Under the pieces are notes generated by a model. It did not search any database, was not told the origin of the DNA, and saw nothing but the letters and a program-made list of their open reading frames with translations. A program made the position numbers and the translations under genes. From positions 310,001 through 374,000 of the forward strand of contig AAXX01000002.1 of assembly GCA_000169355.1 (NCBI GenBank): a stretch of DNA of 64,000 nt. Direction: 5' to 3'. Positions 24,326 to 35,096 of this stretch are shown here, piece by piece; the stretch's first letter is position 1, and the number at the start of each line of letters is the position of its first letter. This stretch comes from Flavobacteria bacterium BAL38. Its GTDB lineage: Bacteria; Bacteroidota; Bacteroidia; Flavobacteriales; Flavobacteriaceae.

Positions 24326-26298
24326 AAGATAAAAAAATATCGAATCGCATGTATTTTGTAGCTGTTATGTTTTTCATAATGGCTGTGTTTGTTTTAATTA
24401 AATTGAATAATATTCAATGGGTTGATGGTAAATATTATCGTCAATTAGCAAAGGAAAGAACGGTTAAGAATTTTACAATTCCTGCTAATAAAGGAAATGT
24501 ATATGCTGCAGATGGAAGTTTATTAGCTACTTCAATTCCAGAATACACAATTTATTTTGATGCAGTTGCTCCTTCAGATGAGCATTTTAAAGAAAATATA
24601 AAAGGATTGTCAGATTCCTTAGCTGTAATGTTAGGTAAAAACGCTGGGTTTTATCAGGCTAAGCTTCAAAAGGCACGAGCAAATAAAAGTCGTTATGTGT
24701 TCATTGCAAAAAAAATGAGCTATACTGAGCAAATGCGATTAAAATCATTTCCTCTTTTTAATAAAGGAGCTAATAAAGGTGGGTTAATCATTGAACAAAA
24801 AATAGTTAGAGAACACCCAATTGGTTTAGTGGCAAAAAGAACTATAGGTTATGAGCGATCAGATGAAGATGGTAAAGGATTGGAATTTGCTTTTCGTAAT
24901 TACTTAAATGGAAAAAATGGCCACAGAATGATGCAAAAAATTGCAAAAAATCAGTGGAAACCAATTAGCGATCTTAACGAAAAAGAACCACAAGATGGTT
25001 ATGATATTATTTCTACTATCGATGTCTATATTCAAGATATTGCACATCATGCTTTGTTAAAACAACTTGAGTTTTATAGTGCAGATCATGGTTGTGTGGT
25101 AGTAATGGAAACAAAAACAGGAAACATAAAAGCAATTTCTAATTTAGGAAGAGCAAATGATGGTTCTTATTATGAAACTCAAAATTATGCAATTGCAGAA
25201 TCCCATGAGCCTGGTTCAACATTCAAATTAATGGATTTAATTGCTGTTTTAGATGATAAAAAAGCAGATACAAGTACCGTTTACGATTCAAAAGGTGGAG
25301 AAATTGAATATTATAAAAGACGTGTAAGAGATTCTCATAAAGGAGGTTATGGAAAAATATCTTTAGCAAAAGGTTTTGAGGTTTCTTCTAATACAGTTTT
25401 AGTACAATCGGTATATGAAAGTTATAAAGACAATCCTAAACAGTTTGTAGATAGAATCAATAGTTATGGATTAAATAAACCATTAGGATTGCCAATTAAA
25501 GGTGAAGGAAAACCTTTTATTCCTCAGCCAGGAACTTCTGGCTGGTCTGGAGTAGCTTTGCCTTGGATGGCCTTTGGGTATGGAGTATCGGTAACGCCCT
25601 TGCAAACGTTAACCTTGTATAATGCTGTTGCCAATAATGGTGTAATGGTAAAACCAATTTTTGTAAGCGAAATAAAGGAATGGAATAAAACCATTAAAAA
25701 ATACAATACCGAAATTATTAATCCTAAAATCTGTTCTGATGAAACTTTGCGAAAAGTTCATAAGGTTTTAGAAAATGTCGTTAAAAGAGGAACGGGTTCA
25801 AAATTGTACTCAAAAGATTTTTCTATGGCAGGAAAAACAGGAACAGCTCAAGTAAATTATAAAGACAAATCAAAATTATATTATGCTTCATCATTTGTAG
25901 GATATTTTCCAGCAGATCAACCAAAATATTCTTGCATCGTTGTAGTTCATAAACCAAATGTTGCCGCCGGATATTACGGAGCTGATGTAGCGGGTCCCGT
26001 TTTTAAAAGAATAGCGCAAAAAATATTTACCGATTCACCTTCAACTAATCATGTTAAAAATATTAATGCTAAAGTTGCTTCTCAAGAAGAAAACTATTCA
26101 AAATATTATAAAGCAGTTGAAAACGAAAGCAATCTAATACCTAACGTTAAAGGAATGGACGGAATGGATGCCGTGGCTTTGCTAGAAAATTTAGGTTTAA
26201 AGGTTAAAGTAATTGGTATCGGAAGAGTAAAAACACAATCCTTAACATCAGGACAAGCTTTTAATAAAAATCAAATTATTACACTAGAATTATCGTGA
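24316..26298 (+). CDS. ftsI: Septal peptidoglycan transpeptidase FtsI (PBP3-like) with PASTA domain
   Basis: A 660-residue class B penicillin-binding protein. An N-terminal membrane anchor (FVAVMFFIMAVFVLIKL) is followed by the dimerisation domain and the transpeptidase domain with Ser301-x-x-Lys304 (EPGSTFKL), SSN at about 367 and Lys507-Thr-Gly (GKTGTAQ). The last 55 residues form a PASTA domain (NLIPNVKGMDGMDAVALLEN). It crosslinks septal peptidoglycan with FtsW. Its end overlaps the murE start by 4 bp (GTGA). Confidence 0.95.
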   Translation: MAIEDKKISNRMYFVAVMFFIMAVFVLIKLNNIQWVDGKYYRQLAKERTVKNFTIPANKGNVYAADGSLLATSIPEYTIYFDAVAPSDEHFKENIKGLSDSLAVMLGKNAGFYQAKLQKARANKSRYVFIAKKMSYTEQMRLKSFPLFNKGANKGGLIIEQKIVREHPIGLVAKRTIGYERSDEDGKGLEFAFRNYLNGKNGHRMMQKIAKNQWKPISDLNEKEPQDGYDIISTIDVYIQDIAHHALLKQLEFYSADHGCVVVMETKTGNIKAISNLGRANDGSYYETQNYAIAESHEPGSTFKLMDLIAVLDDKKADTSTVYDSKGGEIEYYKRRVRDSHKGGYGKISLAKGFEVSSNTVLVQSVYESYKDNPKQFVDRINSYGLNKPLGLPIKGEGKPFIPQPGTSGWSGVALPWMAFGYGVSVTPLQTLTLYNAVANNGVMVKPIFVSEIKEWNKTIKKYNTEIINPKICSDETLRKVHKVLENVVKRGTGSKLYSKDFSMAGKTGTAQVNYKDKSKLYYASSFVGYFPADQPKYSCIVVVHKPNVAAGYYGADVAGPVFKRIAQKIFTDSPSTNHVKNINAKVASQEENYSKYYKAVENESNLIPNVKGMDGMDAVALLENLGLKVKVIGIGRVKTQSLTSGQAFNKNQIITLELS

Positions 26299-27758
26299 AG
26301 ATTTTAAAAGACATACTATATAAAGTGGCAATTGAAGCAGTTCATGGAACTACAGATATTGCTATCTCTAAAATTGAATTTGATTCTAGAAAAATTGAAT
26401 TGAACGATGTTTTTGTAGCAATTAAAGGAACACTTTCAAATGGTCATGATTACATAGAAAAAGCACTAAGTTTAGGTGCTATTGCAATAATTTGCGAAGA
26501 GCTTCCAAGTAATATTGTAAATGGAGTAACGTATATAAAGGTAAAAGATACTAATGAAGCATTAGCGTTTTTATCGGCTAATTATTTTGATAATCCTTCG
26601 CATAACATCAAATTAGTTGGTGTAACGGGAACAAACGGAAAGACAACAATTGCTTCATTGTTATACCAATTGTTTAAAAAAGCGGGCTACAAAGTAGGAT
26701 TGTTATCAACTGTAAAAATTATGGTGGATAATGAAGAATATAAAGCGACACATACCACACCTGATTCATTAATGTTAAATTATTATTTAGACAAAATGAT
26801 TGGTGCCGGATGCGAATTTTGCTTTATGGAAGTTAGCTCTCATGGAATTCATCAAAAAAGAACAGAAGCACTTCAATTTGTGGGAGGCGTTTTTACTAAT
26901 TTATCACATGATCATTTAGATTATCATAATACGTTTGCAGAATATAGAGATGTTAAGAAATCTTTTTTTGATGGTTTATCAAAAGATGCATTTGCAATAA
27001 CAAATATTGATGACAAAAATGGAGCAATAATGCTTCAAAATACAAAAGCCAAAAAACTATCATACGCTTTAAAATCTTATGCAGATTATAAAGCTCAAAT
27101 ATTAGAAAATCAACTATCAGGATTGTTATTAAAAATTAACGACAATGAAGTTTGGGTAAAATTAATTGGTTCGTTTAATGCTTATAATTTGTTAGCAATT
27201 TATGGTGTAGCTGTAGAATTAGGTATTGATAAAATGGAAGCACTGCGTTTACTTTCTGAATTAGAAAGTGTTTCAGGACGATTTCAATTTATTGTTTCCG
27301 ATTTAAAAATCACCGCTATTGTAGACTATGCTCACACACCAGATGCTTTAGAAAATGTATTAAAAACCATAGAAGATATTCGTACTAAAAACGAACAATT
27401 AATTACAGTTGTTGGTTGTGGTGGTGATAGAGATAAAACTAAAAGGCCTATAATGGCAAATATTGCGTCATCATTAAGTGATAAAGCCATTTTTACATCG
27501 GATAATCCAAGAACTGAAAATCCTGAAACCATTATTGAAGAAATGGAAAAAGGGGTTGAACCTCAAAATTTCAAGAAAACAGTTTCCATATTAGATAGAA
27601 AACAAGCCATTAAAACCGCTTGTCAATTGGCAAATCCAAATGATATTATTTTAATAGCAGGAAAAGGACATGAAACGTATCAAGAAATAAATGGTTTGCG
27701 ACATGATTTTGATGATTTAAAAATTATAACCGAATTATTACAACAATTGAATAAATAA
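26295..27758 (+). CDS. murE: UDP-MurNAc-tripeptide synthetase, meso-diaminopimelate-adding
   Basis: A 487-residue Mur ligase from a GTG start coupled to the ftsI stop. The ATP loop is GVTGTNGKTTIASLLYQL (about 109-126). HTTPDSLMLN and EVSSHGIHQKRTE lie in the central domain. The C-terminal DNPR motif (Asp403-Asn-Pro-Arg406) selects meso-diaminopimelate over lysine, so the peptidoglycan is of the DAP type. GKGHETYQ closes the domain. Confidence 0.96.
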   Translation: MKILKDILYKVAIEAVHGTTDIAISKIEFDSRKIELNDVFVAIKGTLSNGHDYIEKALSLGAIAIICEELPSNIVNGVTYIKVKDTNEALAFLSANYFDNPSHNIKLVGVTGTNGKTTIASLLYQLFKKAGYKVGLLSTVKIMVDNEEYKATHTTPDSLMLNYYLDKMIGAGCEFCFMEVSSHGIHQKRTEALQFVGGVFTNLSHDHLDYHNTFAEYRDVKKSFFDGLSKDAFAITNIDDKNGAIMLQNTKAKKLSYALKSYADYKAQILENQLSGLLLKINDNEVWVKLIGSFNAYNLLAIYGVAVELGIDKMEALRLLSELESVSGRFQFIVSDLKITAIVDYAHTPDALENVLKTIEDIRTKNEQLITVVGCGGDRDKTKRPIMANIASSLSDKAIFTSDNPRTENPETIIEEMEKGVEPQNFKKTVSILDRKQAIKTACQLANPNDIILIAGKGHETYQEINGLRHDFDDLKIITELLQQLNK

Positions 27759-27823
27759 AATAGTAGCATTAAAGTTTTCAGGAGTTCAACTTGTAAACTT
27801 TTAAACTCATAAACTTTTTAACT

Positions 27824-29044
27824 ATGTTATATTACATCTTTCAATACTTAGACAAAGCTTTTGATGTTCCCGGAGCAGGAGTGTTTCAATACATTACATT
27901 TCGCTCTGCATTAGCTTTTATTATGTCGTTGTTAATTGCTACAATTTATGGTAAAAAAATAATTAACTTTTTAAGAAATCAACAAGTAGGTGAAACAGTT
28001 CGCGAACTTGGTTTGGAAGGACAAACTCAAAAAGCAGGAACTCCTACAATGGGTGGAATAATAATTATTTTGGCGACTCTTATTCCGGTTTTTTTGTTAG
28101 CAAAATTGAATAACATCTATGTTATATTGTTAATTATAACAACGTTATGGATGGGAACCATTGGTTTTATTGACGATTATATTAAAATTTTCAAAAAGGA
28201 CAAACAAGGATTAAAAGGAATTTTTAAAGTTATTGGTCAAGTTGGTTTAGGTGTAATTGTTGGTTCTGTTTTGTATTTCAGTCCAGAAGTTACAGTAAGA
28301 AAAGATACTTTAGGAGAAAGAGTTAAAATTGAAAATAATAGTAATCCAACCAAATTAGAAGAAAAATCAACGGCAACTACCATTCCTTTTTTGAAAAATA
28401 ATGAATTTGATTATGCCGAAGTTTTGTCTTTTATGGGTGATGATTATAAAAATTATGCTTGGCTAATTTTTATCCCAATGGTTATTTTAATTATTACTGC
28501 GGTGTCTAATGGTGCAAATTTAACAGATGGAATTGATGGTTTAGCTGCAGGAACATCAGCAATTTCGGTACTAACACTCGGGCTTTTTACCTTTGTTTCG
28601 GGGAATATTATTTTTTCAGATTATCTAAACATTATGTATATCCCAAACTCAGGAGAAATGACTATTTATGTGTCGGCATTTGTTGGTGCTTTAGTCGGAT
28701 TTCTTTGGTATAATGCGTATCCAGCATCTGTTTTTATGGGCGATACAGGAAGTTTAACAATCGGTGGAATTATTGCAGTTATAGCAATTTCAATTCGTAA
28801 AGAACTATTAATTCCGGTATTGTGTGGCATTTTCTTAGCCGAAAATTTATCAGTTATGATTCAGGTTAGTTATTTTAAATATACCAAAAAGAAATATGGC
28901 GAAGGAAGACGTGTTTTTTTAATGTCGCCTTTACATCACCATTATCAGAAAAAAGGATATCACGAAAGTAAGATTGTAACTCGCTTTTGGATTGTAGGAA
29001 TTCTACTAGCTATTTTCTCACTTGTTTCTTTAAAATTAAGATAA
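27824..29044 (+). CDS. mraY: Phospho-MurNAc-pentapeptide transferase MraY
   Basis: A 406-residue polytopic inner membrane enzyme that makes lipid I. Signatures: GTPTMGG (about 72-78), [13 protein letters not shown], the catalytic [15 protein letters not shown] (about 228-242), [14 protein letters not shown] and [13 protein letters not shown]. It is longer than the enterobacterial enzyme because of an extra polar segment at about 160-205, which I recall as normal for Bacteroidetes. The 65-bp gap after murE holds short AAACTTTTAAAC repeats. Confidence 0.96.
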   Translation: MLYYIFQYLDKAFDVPGAGVFQYITFRSALAFIMSLLIATIYGKKIINFLRNQQVGETVRELGLEGQTQKAGTPTMGGIIIILATLIPVFLLAKLNNIYVILLIITTLWMGTIGFIDDYIKIFKKDKQGLKGIFKVIGQVGLGVIVGSVLYFSPEVTVRKDTLGERVKIENNSNPTKLEEKSTATTIPFLKNNEFDYAEVLSFMGDDYKNYAWLIFIPMVILIITAVSNGANLTDGIDGLAAGTSAISVLTLGLFTFVSGNIIFSDYLNIMYIPNSGEMTIYVSAFVGALVGFLWYNAYPASVFMGDTGSLTIGGIIAVIAISIRKELLIPVLCGIFLAENLSVMIQVSYFKYTKKKYGEGRRVFLMSPLHHHYQKKGYHESKIVTRFWIVGILLAIFSLVSLKLR

Positions 29045-29045
29045 A

Positions 29046-30380
29046 ATGCGACTGGTAGTTTTAGGCGGTGGTGAAAGTGGAGTAGGAACCGCCATTTTAG
29101 GAAAACAAAAAGGATATGATGTTTTTGTTTCTGATTTTGGAAAAATAAATGATAATTATAAAGAAGTTCTTATAAGTAATGGTATTGAATGGGAAGATGA
29201 AAAGCATACAGAAGAATTAATTCTGAATGCTGATGTTGTAATGAAAAGTCCTGGAATTCCAGAAAAAGCTCCAATTGTTAAAAAACTATTAGAGAAAGAT
29301 ATTCCAGTAATTTCAGAAATCGAATTTGCCATTCAATTTACACAAGCAAAAACGGTAGGGATAACAGGAAGTAACGGAAAAACAACTACAACACTTTTAA
29401 CATATCATGTTTTAAAAGAAGCGGGTTTAAATGTAGGATTAGCAGGAAATATTGGTAAAAGTTTTGCATGGCAGGTGGCCGAGAACAAACATGATATTTA
29501 TGTTTTAGAATTAAGTAGTTTTCAGTTAGATGGCGTTTTTAACTATAAACCAAACATAGCAATAATTACAAATATAAGTCCAGATCATTTAGATAGATAC
29601 AATTACGATTATAGCTTGTATATCAATTCTAAATTTAGAATTACAAAAAATCAAACAGAAGCCGATTATTTAATTTATGATAATGAAGATGAAGCAATTA
29701 AAAATTGGTTAAAAAATAATACGATTAAAGCAAATAAAGTTCCTTTTTCTCTTACCACAAAACCAGAAGCAGAAGGAGGATTTTTAGATGAAAACAACAT
29801 GAATAGCACAATTAATAACGATACATTTACTATGCCAATCAACGAACTTGCACTAGAAGGAAAACATAACATTAAAAACGCAATGGCTGCAACAGCCGTA
29901 GCGCAATTGTTAAATATAAGAAAGCAAACGATAAGAGAAAGTTTAACCAATTTTCAAGGTGCTGAACACCGATTAGAGAAAGTATTAAAAATTCAAGGCG
30001 TGCAATATATTAACGATTCAAAAGCAACAAATGTAAATTCGGTTTTTTATGCTTTAGATAGTATGACTACTCCAACCGTTTGGATTGTAGGTGGTGTTGA
30101 TAAAGGAAATGATTATGACGAATTAATGCCATTAGTTCGTGAAAAAGTAAAAGCTATTGTTTGCTTAGGTGTTGATAATACAAAAATCAGTAATACATTT
30201 AATAATGTAGTTGATATTATGGTAGAAACTACTTCAATGGCTGAGGCAGTTCAAATTGCACAACGTTTAGCAGAAAAAGGAGATAGTGTTCTGTTATCGC
30301 CAGCTTGTGCTAGTTTCGATTTATTTGAAAACTACGAAGACAGAGGTAAACAATTTAAACAAGCTATTTATAATTTATAA
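29046..30380 (+). CDS. murD: UDP-MurNAc-L-alanine--D-glutamate ligase
   Basis: A 444-residue Mur ligase starting 1 bp after mraY. It has an N-terminal nucleotide fold (LVVLGGGESGVGTA), ATP loop GITGSNGKTTTTLL (about 109-122), ELSSFQLD, NISPDHLDRY and C-terminal NDSKATNVNSV and LLSPACASFD. It adds D-Glu to UDP-MurNAc-Ala in the cytoplasm. Confidence 0.96.
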   Translation: MRLVVLGGGESGVGTAILGKQKGYDVFVSDFGKINDNYKEVLISNGIEWEDEKHTEELILNADVVMKSPGIPEKAPIVKKLLEKDIPVISEIEFAIQFTQAKTVGITGSNGKTTTTLLTYHVLKEAGLNVGLAGNIGKSFAWQVAENKHDIYVLELSSFQLDGVFNYKPNIAIITNISPDHLDRYNYDYSLYINSKFRITKNQTEADYLIYDNEDEAIKNWLKNNTIKANKVPFSLTTKPEAEGGFLDENNMNSTINNDTFTMPINELALEGKHNIKNAMAATAVAQLLNIRKQTIRESLTNFQGAEHRLEKVLKIQGVQYINDSKATNVNSVFYALDSMTTPTVWIVGGVDKGNDYDELMPLVREKVKAIVCLGVDNTKISNTFNNVVDIMVETTSMAEAVQIAQRLAEKGDSVLLSPACASFDLFENYEDRGKQFKQAIYNL

Positions 30381-30458
30381 ATCTATTTAAAATGTAATAA
30401 CTAAACACAATCTTAGGAAAATGGAAACTATGTTCCTATGTGTTTAAAAATAAAAAAA

Positions 30459-31814
30459 ATGTTTGATATAATTGGTAAAATACGAGGAGATAAAACCATT
30501 TGGGCTATAGTTTTTCTATTAGCACTTATCTCGTTTTTGCCTGTATATAGCGCAAGTACCAACTTGGTTTATGTTATTGGAAAAGGAACAACAATCGGAT
30601 ATTTGTTTAAACATTTTGTACATGTAATGTTAGGTTTTGGTATTATTTATGCCATTCATAAAACACCATATCATTACTTTAAAGCACTTTCAATTTTCGG
30701 AATTCCATTAGTCATATTACTTTTAGTTTATACTTTATTTAAAGGAACTGAAATTGGCGGGGCAAATGCAAGTAGATGGATTCAAATTCCTTTTGTAGGC
30801 GTTAGTTTTCAAACCTCTACTTTAGCATTTATTGTGCTAATGATTTATGTTGCCCGATACCTAGCTAAAGTAAGTGATAAAGAATATACTTTTAAAGAAT
30901 CAGTAATAGAACTTTGGTTACCTGTAGCTGCTGTATTAATTTTAATATTACCAGCAAATTTTTCTACAACAGCCTTGATTTTTTCAATGGTTTGTATGCT
31001 AATTTTTATAGGATATTATCCGCTAAAATATTTAGGCTATGTTTTAGTTATGGGAATAGCTGCAATTATGCTGTTTGTTTTATTGGCTAAAGCTTTTCCA
31101 ACTAATAAGTATTTTAGTAGAGTAAACACTTGGGAAAAAAGAATTGAACGATTTTCAGATGATACGCCTAATGAAGATGATTACCAAATAGAAAAAGCTA
31201 AAATTGCTATTGCGTCTGGAAAAATATACGGATTAGGTCCTGGGAAAAGTGTTCAAAAAAACTTTTTACCTCAATCTTCTTCCGATTTCATTTTTGCCAT
31301 CATTGTTGAAGAATATGGTTTAGTAGGTGCGGTGGGAATTATCTTTTTGTATTTGTTATTGTTTTTTAGATTTATCATAAATGCGCAAAAAGCAACTACT
31401 TTATTCGGAAAATTATTAATCATTGGTCTAGGATTTCCAATAATTTTTCAAGCTTTCATTAACATGGGAGTGGCGGTAGAATTGCTTCCGGTTACTGGGC
31501 AGCCTTTACCATTAATTAGTAGTGGAGGAACTTCTATTTGGATGACCTGTATTGCAATTGGTATCATTTTAAGTGTTACCAAAAAAGATGAAGAAGTTGC
31601 GCTAGATTTGGAAGAGAAACGTAAACGAGACGAAGCCTTGCAACAAATTATAGAGGCGCAAGTTTCATTAAACGAAGAAAAGGAAGCTGATGAGAATCAG
31701 CAAAAAATTAATAATATGAAGTCTTCAATTAGAGAATCATTAATTGAAGATGAAAATGGAGATGTTTTAGTAAATGGACAAAATCCAATGAATGCTGTTT
31801 TAAATAAAAAATAA
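30459..31814 (+). CDS. ftsW: Septal peptidoglycan glycosyltransferase FtsW
   Basis: A SEDS-family polymerase of about 451 residues. An in-frame ATG at 30438 would add seven residues; I prefer 30459 ([15 protein letters not shown]). About ten membrane helices, with the SEDS signatures [31 protein letters not shown] and [12 protein letters not shown]. The C-terminal 70 residues are a charged cytoplasmic tail rich in Glu and Gln. It overlaps murG by 1 bp and would partner FtsI. Confidence 0.94.
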   Translation: MFDIIGKIRGDKTIWAIVFLLALISFLPVYSASTNLVYVIGKGTTIGYLFKHFVHVMLGFGIIYAIHKTPYHYFKALSIFGIPLVILLLVYTLFKGTEIGGANASRWIQIPFVGVSFQTSTLAFIVLMIYVARYLAKVSDKEYTFKESVIELWLPVAAVLILILPANFSTTALIFSMVCMLIFIGYYPLKYLGYVLVMGIAAIMLFVLLAKAFPTNKYFSRVNTWEKRIERFSDDTPNEDDYQIEKAKIAIASGKIYGLGPGKSVQKNFLPQSSSDFIFAIIVEEYGLVGAVGIIFLYLLLFFRFIINAQKATTLFGKLLIIGLGFPIIFQAFINMGVAVELLPVTGQPLPLISSGGTSIWMTCIAIGIILSVTKKDEEVALDLEEKRKRDEALQQIIEAQVSLNEEKEADENQQKINNMKSSIRESLIEDENGDVLVNGQNPMNAVLNKK

Positions 31815-32934
31815 TGAAACAACCAAGATTCATAATTAGCGGAGGTGGAACCGGCGGACATATTTATCCGGCAGTTGCGATTGCAAACGAATTAAAATCT
31901 CGTTTTCCAGAGGCTGAGTTCCTTTTTGTAGGTGCTAAAGATAAAATGGAAATGCAGAAAGTTCCTCAAGCAGGTTATGAAATAAAAGGGTTGTGGATTT
32001 CGGGAATACAAAGAAAACTGACTCTAGATAACGCAATGTTTCCTTTAAAGTTGGCTTCAAGTATGTTGAATTCGTTTAAAATTATCAAAAGTTTTAAACC
32101 AAATGTTGTTATAGGAACTGGAGGCTTTGCAAGTGGAGCAGTTTTAAAAGCAGCATCTATGTTGAATATTCCAACGGTAATTCAAGAGCAAAATTCGTAT
32201 CCTGGAATTACGAATAAATTATTAGCAAAAAAAGCACACAAAATTTGTGTGGCTTACGAAAATTTAGAGCAGTTTTTTCCAAAAGATAAAATGATTTTAA
32301 CTGGAAATCCAGTGCGTCAAGATTTAATTAACGAAGCAAGCAAAAGTGAAGCTATCACATATTTTAAGTTAGATGCAAGCAAAAAACACTTTTGGTTTTA
32401 GGAGGAAGTTTAGGCGCTCGAAGAATCAACCAATTAATTGAGAAAGAGTTGGATTTTTTATTGAGCCAAAACATTCAAATCATTTGGCAATGCGGGAAAT
32501 TATATTTCGACGAATATAAAAAATTTGATAGTATCAATCACCCAGCTTCCATTACCCATCATCCATCACCAAAAGTAACTGTTTTGGCTTTTATCGACAG
32601 AATGGATTTGGTTTACGCTGCTGCAGATATTGTAATTTCGCGTTCAGGAGCATCGTCTGTTTCGGAATTGTGTATTGTGGGAAAACCTACGATTTTTATT
32701 CCATCGCCAAACGTAGCTGAAGATCACCAAACAAAAAATGCTAAAGCTATTTCAGATAAAAGTGGGGCTATTTTAATTAAAGAATCGGAATTAGAAAACC
32801 AATTTGAAGCCGTTTTTTCTGACTTAATTTCTAACGAAAGTAAACAATCAGAATTAAGTCAAAACATAAAAAAATTAGCACTACCAAATGCAACTAAAGA
32901 TATTGTTGAAGAAATAGTAAAGCTAATAAAATAA
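31814..32934 (+). pseudogene. murG: Lipid II synthase MurG, interrupted by a frameshift
   Basis: UDP-GlcNAc transferase that turns lipid I into lipid II. The first part (31814-32401, 195 residues) has [31 protein letters not shown] and EQNSYPG, and stops at KKHFWF. The second part (32392-32934, another frame) begins [15 protein letters not shown] and continues with [19 protein letters not shown] and [11 protein letters not shown]. Adding one A to the A6 run at 32381-32386 restores [13 protein letters not shown], the expected joint. The halves are otherwise intact and nothing else is decayed, so a sequence error or a very recent mutation is likelier than an old pseudogene; murG is essential where tested. 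A His/Pro-rich insertion ([13 protein letters not shown]) lies in the second half. Confidence 0.9.
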
Positions 32935-33031
32935 TATTTCAAGAGCGAGTTCAGTTATAAGAACAAGCTCAATAAAAAAGTAAATAATAAAAGTTTGAAA
33001 TTGAATTTTGAACTTGAAATTGAATTTAAAA

Positions 33032-34378
33032 ATGAACCTAAATCAAATACATAACGTTTACTTCATCGGAATTGGTGGCATCGGAATGAGTGCTTTGGCT
33101 CGCTATTTTCAATTTATTGGAAAAAAAGTAGTGGGTTATGATAAAACGCCAACGCAATTAACAGATGAATTACAAGCCATTGGTTTAGAAATTCATTTTG
33201 AAGATAATATTAGTTTAATACCAGAAGATTTTTATGTAGAAAATACTTTAGTAATTGTTACTCCTGCAGTTCCGGTTACGCATTCAGAATGGAATTATTT
33301 TGTTGAAAGAAATTATAATGTAAAAAAACGTGCTGAAGTATTGGGAATCATAACCAAAGACACGTATTGTTTTGCGGTTGCAGGCACACACGGAAAAACA
33401 ACAACGTCTAGTATTTTAGGTCATGTTTTGTTTGAAAGTGGAGTAGATGTAACTGCTTTTTTAGGCGGAATTGTAGAAAATTATAATTCTAATTTAATTG
33501 GCTCTGGAAAAACCGTTACAGTGGTTGAAGCAGATGAGTTTGATCGTTCGTTTTTGCATTTACATCCAAATGTTTCTTGTGTAACTTCAATGGATGCAGA
33601 TCATTTAGATATTTATGGTGATGCTGCAAGTATTGAAGAATCGTTTAGAGAATTTGCAGCAAAAACATCAAGCGATAATTTGTATGTTATAAAAGGATTG
33701 CCACTAGAAGGATATACTATTGGTGTAAATAATGATGCTAATTTTTCAGCGCAAAACATCCGAATCGAAAATGGATTTTATGTGTTTGATGTAAAAACAC
33801 CATCAGAATTAATTGAAAATGTGCAATTTGGATTGCCAGGTCATCATAATTTAACCAATGCGCTTTTGGCTTTAGCAATGGCAAAATCATATGGTGTTTC
33901 CAATGAAAATATAATTGCTGCTTTAAAAAGTTTTAAAGGAGTTAGAAGACGTTTCTCTTTTCAAATTAGAGAAGAAAATATAGTGTATATTGATGATTAT
34001 GCACATCATCCAACAGAAATAAATGCAGTGCATCAGGCGGTTAGAGAGCTGTATCCAAATAAAAAAATTATAGCAGCTTTTCAGCCTCATTTGTTTAGTC
34101 GAACAAAAGATTTTGTAGATGGCTTTGCTGAAAGTTTAAGTCAATTTGATGAAGTTCTTTTACTAGAAATTTATCCTGCACGCGAGTTGCCAATGGAAGG
34201 AGTGAATTCGACTTGGTTGTTAAATAAAATTAATAACCCAAATAAAAAATTAGTAAGTAAAGAAGAATTATTAGTTGCATTTAAAAATTCAGATGCAGAT
34301 GTGTTTATAACTATTGGAGCTGGAGACATTGGAGAATTAGTAAAAAATATTAAAAAAACACTTCATGAAAAGAATTAA
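33032..34378 (+). CDS. murC: UDP-MurNAc--L-alanine ligase
   Basis: A 448-residue Mur ligase. The frame is open from 33008, but those codons lie in a TTGAACTTGAAATTGAA tract, so ATG 33032 (MNLNQIHNVYFIG) is chosen. N-terminal fold GIGGIGMSALARYF, ATP loop AGTHGKTTTSSI (about 117-128), DADHLDIYG, and C-terminal DDYAHHPTEI and FQPHLFSRTKDF. It catalyses the first amino acid addition. It overlaps ftsQ by 14 bp. Confidence 0.96.
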   Translation: MNLNQIHNVYFIGIGGIGMSALARYFQFIGKKVVGYDKTPTQLTDELQAIGLEIHFEDNISLIPEDFYVENTLVIVTPAVPVTHSEWNYFVERNYNVKKRAEVLGIITKDTYCFAVAGTHGKTTTSSILGHVLFESGVDVTAFLGGIVENYNSNLIGSGKTVTVVEADEFDRSFLHLHPNVSCVTSMDADHLDIYGDAASIEESFREFAAKTSSDNLYVIKGLPLEGYTIGVNNDANFSAQNIRIENGFYVFDVKTPSELIENVQFGLPGHHNLTNALLALAMAKSYGVSNENIIAALKSFKGVRRRFSFQIREENIVYIDDYAHHPTEINAVHQAVRELYPNKKIIAAFQPHLFSRTKDFVDGFAESLSQFDEVLLLEIYPARELPMEGVNSTWLLNKINNPNKKLVSKEELLVAFKNSDADVFITIGAGDIGELVKNIKKTLHEKN

Positions 34379-35087
34379 TTGGCATACGGTTCGTTTGGTG
34401 TTAATCATTTTTGTTATGATTTTCCTGTATTCTTTTTCTTCTAAAAGAAATAGTGAGCGTAAAATCAATAAGATAGATATCAAATTTGATTCTAATGAAA
34501 ATATGTTTTTAACACATGAAATGGTTAATAACTTGTTAATACAAAATTTTGGAGGTGCTTCAACAATTCAAAAAGATAAGGTAGATTTGAATACTTTAGA
34601 AACTGTTCTCGATGATCACGAGATGATTGAAAAAGCACAAGTTTTTTCAACAATAGACGGGCTTCTAAATACGCGTATTACTCAAAAGACCCCAATCGTA
34701 AGAGTTATTACTGATAACGAGAGTTATTATCTTGATTCTAAAGGTGATAAAATGTCGTTGTCAGATAATTTTTCAGCACGAGTTCCGCTAGTTACTGGCG
34801 AAATTAGTGAAGAAAATTGTAGGCCATATTTGTTTTTGTTTAATCAAATCAAAAAAGATGATTTTTTAAGCAAAAATATTACGGGTGCACAAATTATGCC
34901 TTCTGGTAGTGTTATTTTAACTAACAGAAGTTATGATTATAAAATAGTATTTGGGAAACCAATTAATGTTGAAGATAAGCTTAAGAATTACAAAGCATTT
35001 TTTCAACATGCTATAAAAGATACATTGATTAAGAATTATAAAGAGGTTAACGTTATGTTTACTCAACAAGTGGTTTGTAAGAAATAG
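34365..35087 (+). CDS. ftsQ: Cell division protein FtsQ
   Basis: A 240-residue bitopic protein: short cytoplasmic N-terminus, membrane helix (VRLVLIIFVMIFLYSFS), a POTRA-like segment (about 35-105) and a beta domain. Sequence similarity to proteobacterial FtsQ is weak; the assignment rests on topology and on its place between murC and ftsA. It links the early and late divisome. Confidence 0.88.
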   Translation: MKRINWHTVRLVLIIFVMIFLYSFSSKRNSERKINKIDIKFDSNENMFLTHEMVNNLLIQNFGGASTIQKDKVDLNTLETVLDDHEMIEKAQVFSTIDGLLNTRITQKTPIVRVITDNESYYLDSKGDKMSLSDNFSARVPLVTGEISEENCRPYLFLFNQIKKDDFLSKNITGAQIMPSGSVILTNRSYDYKIVFGKPINVEDKLKNYKAFFQHAIKDTLIKNYKEVNVMFTQQVVCKK

Positions 35088-35096
35088 AAAAAGGGT

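Noticed and set aside
32381..32387. murG frameshift as a programmed -1 event at A AAA AAC
   Set aside because: The heptamer is not in the required phase with the zero frame (codons are AAA AAA CAC), and no downstream stimulator was evident; a missing base is simpler.
33008..33031. Longer start of MurC
   Set aside because: Same kind of tract; the Mur ligase N-terminus begins normally at 33032.
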